Part shown: piece after piece, positions 63,017 to 64,000 of the stretch
Layout of the letters: every line of letters begins with the position of its first letter
How positions within the stretch are numbered: the stretch's first letter is position 1
DNA from: Chryseobacterium polytrichastri
GTDB lineage: Bacteria; Bacteroidota; Bacteroidia; Flavobacteriales; Weeksellaceae
NCBI RefSeq assembly: GCF_900142445.1
Contig: NZ_FRAV01000012.1
Coordinates: 1 to 64,000 of the forward strand
Direction of reading: 5' to 3'
DNA: 64,000 bases
Position numbers and translations under genes: made by a program
Notes under the pieces: generated by a model
What the model was told of the DNA's origin: nothing
What the model saw: only the letters and a program-made list of their open reading frames with translations
The model's database searches: none

Positions 63017-63235
63017 TTATGAAATATTTAATTCTTTTATAATATCCATCACTTCTTCACGGTTTTTTCTTAATCTGTTTCCCACTCTGTCAAGAAAATC
63101 AATTTCTTTGCCTTCATCAAATCTGAGATCAAAATCTGTTAACTGTGAAAATTTATTTTTCAATAGTCTTGAATTGATGGTTCGATCTCCTATAATTTTA
63201 AAATTATTATTGGTTATATTTCGATTTACTTCCAT
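63017..63235 (-). CDS. CsbD-like stress protein
   Basis: A 72-residue protein whose pattern FKIIGDRTINSRLLKNKFSQLTDFDLRFDEGKEIDFLDRVGNRLRK corresponds to the CsbD family (general stress proteins with a short helical bundle: L-T-D-x-D-L, E-G-K, R-x-G). It is likely induced by stress; the molecular function of CsbD proteins is not settled. A 23-bp palindrome lies about 10 nt before its start. Confidence 0.7.
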   Translation of the reverse strand: MEVNRNITNNNFKIIGDRTINSRLLKNKFSQLTDFDLRFDEGKEIDFLDRVGNRLRKNREEVMDIIKELNIS

Positions 63236-63245
63236 GATAAGAACT

Positions 63246-63268
63246 ATTTGTATAATTATTATACAAAT
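63246..63268. promoter_or_regulatory. Perfect 23-bp palindrome before the CsbD-like gene
   Basis: ATTTGTATAAT-T-ATTATACAAAT, 11-bp arms, overlapping the expected promoter (GATATTTG on the minus strand). Looks like an operator. Confidence 0.6.
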
Positions 63269-63330
63269 ATCGACGATTCGGAGTATAAAACATTGTAAAT
63301 CAATTAAAAAAAATTACATATTTCACACAA

Positions 63331-63891
63331 TTAAATGTCTTCTAGATTTTGGGTTCGCTTTTGTTTCAGCTGTTTATAAAAAGAAGGCGAAAGGCCTGTT
63401 ATCTTTTTAAATTGGTTAGAAAGATGAGCAACGCTGCTGTAATTGAGTTTATAGGATATCTCCGTAAGATTAAGTTCGTCATATAAAAGGAGTTCCTTCA
63501 CCTTTTCAATTTTATTCATGATGATAAAATGCTGTATAGTAATGCCTTTTACTTCAGAAAATGTATTGGCCAGATACGTATAATCATACCCTAATTTTTC
63601 ACTTATATAATCCGAAAAATTTTCTTTCGGCAATTCGTCAGAATAATGAATCATTTCTGTAATCACATTCTTTATTTTCTCGATAAGTATACTTTTTTTA
63701 TTATCCAGCAATTCGAGACCATATTTTAACAGGTTTTCCTTTAAAATTTCTCGTTGTTGTTTCGTTATATCATTCAATATTTCAACAATACCAAGATCAA
63801 CCACCGCATGCTTTATGCCGAGGTTATTAAGTTCTTCGTGTACAACCATTTTGCATCGAAGGCTTACCATATATTTTATATATAATTTCAT
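63331..63891 (-). CDS. AraC-type regulator with short metal-binding-like N-terminus
   Basis: A 186-residue protein. The C-terminal 100 residues are an AraC HTH domain (NFSDYISEKLGYDYTYLANTFSEVKGITIQHFII, NLTEISYKLNYSSVAHLSNQFKKITGLSPSFYKQLK). The N-terminal part MVSLRCKMVVHEELNNLGIKHAVVDLGIVEI has the beta-alpha-beta feel of a small ferredoxin-like (HMA-type) domain with a single Cys. This class is common in Bacteroidota near stress genes. It may control the CsbD-like gene downstream. The ATG at 63891 or the one seven codons later (MVSLRC) may be used. Confidence 0.82.
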   Translation of the reverse strand: MKLYIKYMVSLRCKMVVHEELNNLGIKHAVVDLGIVEILNDITKQQREILKENLLKYGLELLDNKKSILIEKIKNVITEMIHYSDELPKENFSDYISEKLGYDYTYLANTFSEVKGITIQHFIIMNKIEKVKELLLYDELNLTEISYKLNYSSVAHLSNQFKKITGLSPSFYKQLKQKRTQNLEDI

Positions 63892-64000
63892 GGAAGTATT
63901 GAATAATTGAGTAATCTTATTATTAATAAAATTGTTTAATTCATCATCTATAATACACTCAAAGTTACACCTTTAATCATTTAGCACTTTATAAGGTGGT

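Noticed and set aside
1..64000. tRNA, rRNA, integrase or insertion sequence
   Set aside because: I saw no tRNA-like cloverleaf, rRNA stretch, transposase or integrase gene; the palindromes have no enzyme with them. A covariance-model scan was not possible.

Overview
The window looks like a chromosomal stretch of a flavobacterium close to Chryseobacterium (Bacteroidota). The support is low GC, many type II lipoproteins, a type 9 secretion C-terminal sorting domain, a GldI-type isomerase, AraC regulators with N-terminal membrane segments, and promoters of the TAnnTTTG type instead of Shine-Dalgarno-led starts. This placement is an inference from gene content; no rRNA or tRNA gene is present.

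Bases 1-7428 are a very AT-rich accessory block on the + strand. It opens with the 3' part of a protein carrying two peptidoglycan-cleaving domains (lysozyme-like and amidase_2). Seven lipoprotein genes or gene remains follow, one frameshifted. Three of them end in an almost identical SH3 module joined to unrelated middles. The arrangement resembles an effector followed by periplasmic immunity lipoproteins, but the secretion route is outside the window.

Bases 7765-24683 hold mostly housekeeping genes: an acyltransferase, a secreted lectin-like T9SS cargo, an aspartic protease with PDZ, GldI plus a cyclophilin-FKBP fusion, IlvE, MnmD, two tandem NUDIX genes, an M42 peptidase, Rpe and a GH29 fucosidase. 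Bases 24775-36801 carry Ndk, a Bcr/CflA pump with an AraC regulator, RsgA, a DAHP synthase-chorismate mutase fusion preceded by an unannotated Phe/Tyr-rich leader peptide, dnaX interrupted by an A11 slippage tract, an alpha-oxoamine synthase with a TetR gene, and LuxR and LysR regulators.

Bases 36820-48790 are a mixture of secreted proteins, transporters and regulators. They include a lipoprotein with a TNT-type NAD glycohydrolase domain next to a cysteine-rich small protein, and a divergent SDR/HxlR pair with repeated TTGCAA sites. Bases 48866-58815 form a urease operon on the - strand: ureA-ureB-ureC, a small outer-membrane protein, ureE-ureF-ureG-ureD, a UreH-like permease, a urea channel and a TonB-dependent receptor. 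Bases 58973-63891 carry an AsmA-like giant protein and small stress-related genes.

The signals most worth a second look are the lipoprotein array, the aromatic leader peptide ahead of aroG, the dnaX slippage tract, the TNT lipoprotein pair and an orphan sigma-54-like promoter with a terminator about 65 nt downstream (candidate small RNA).
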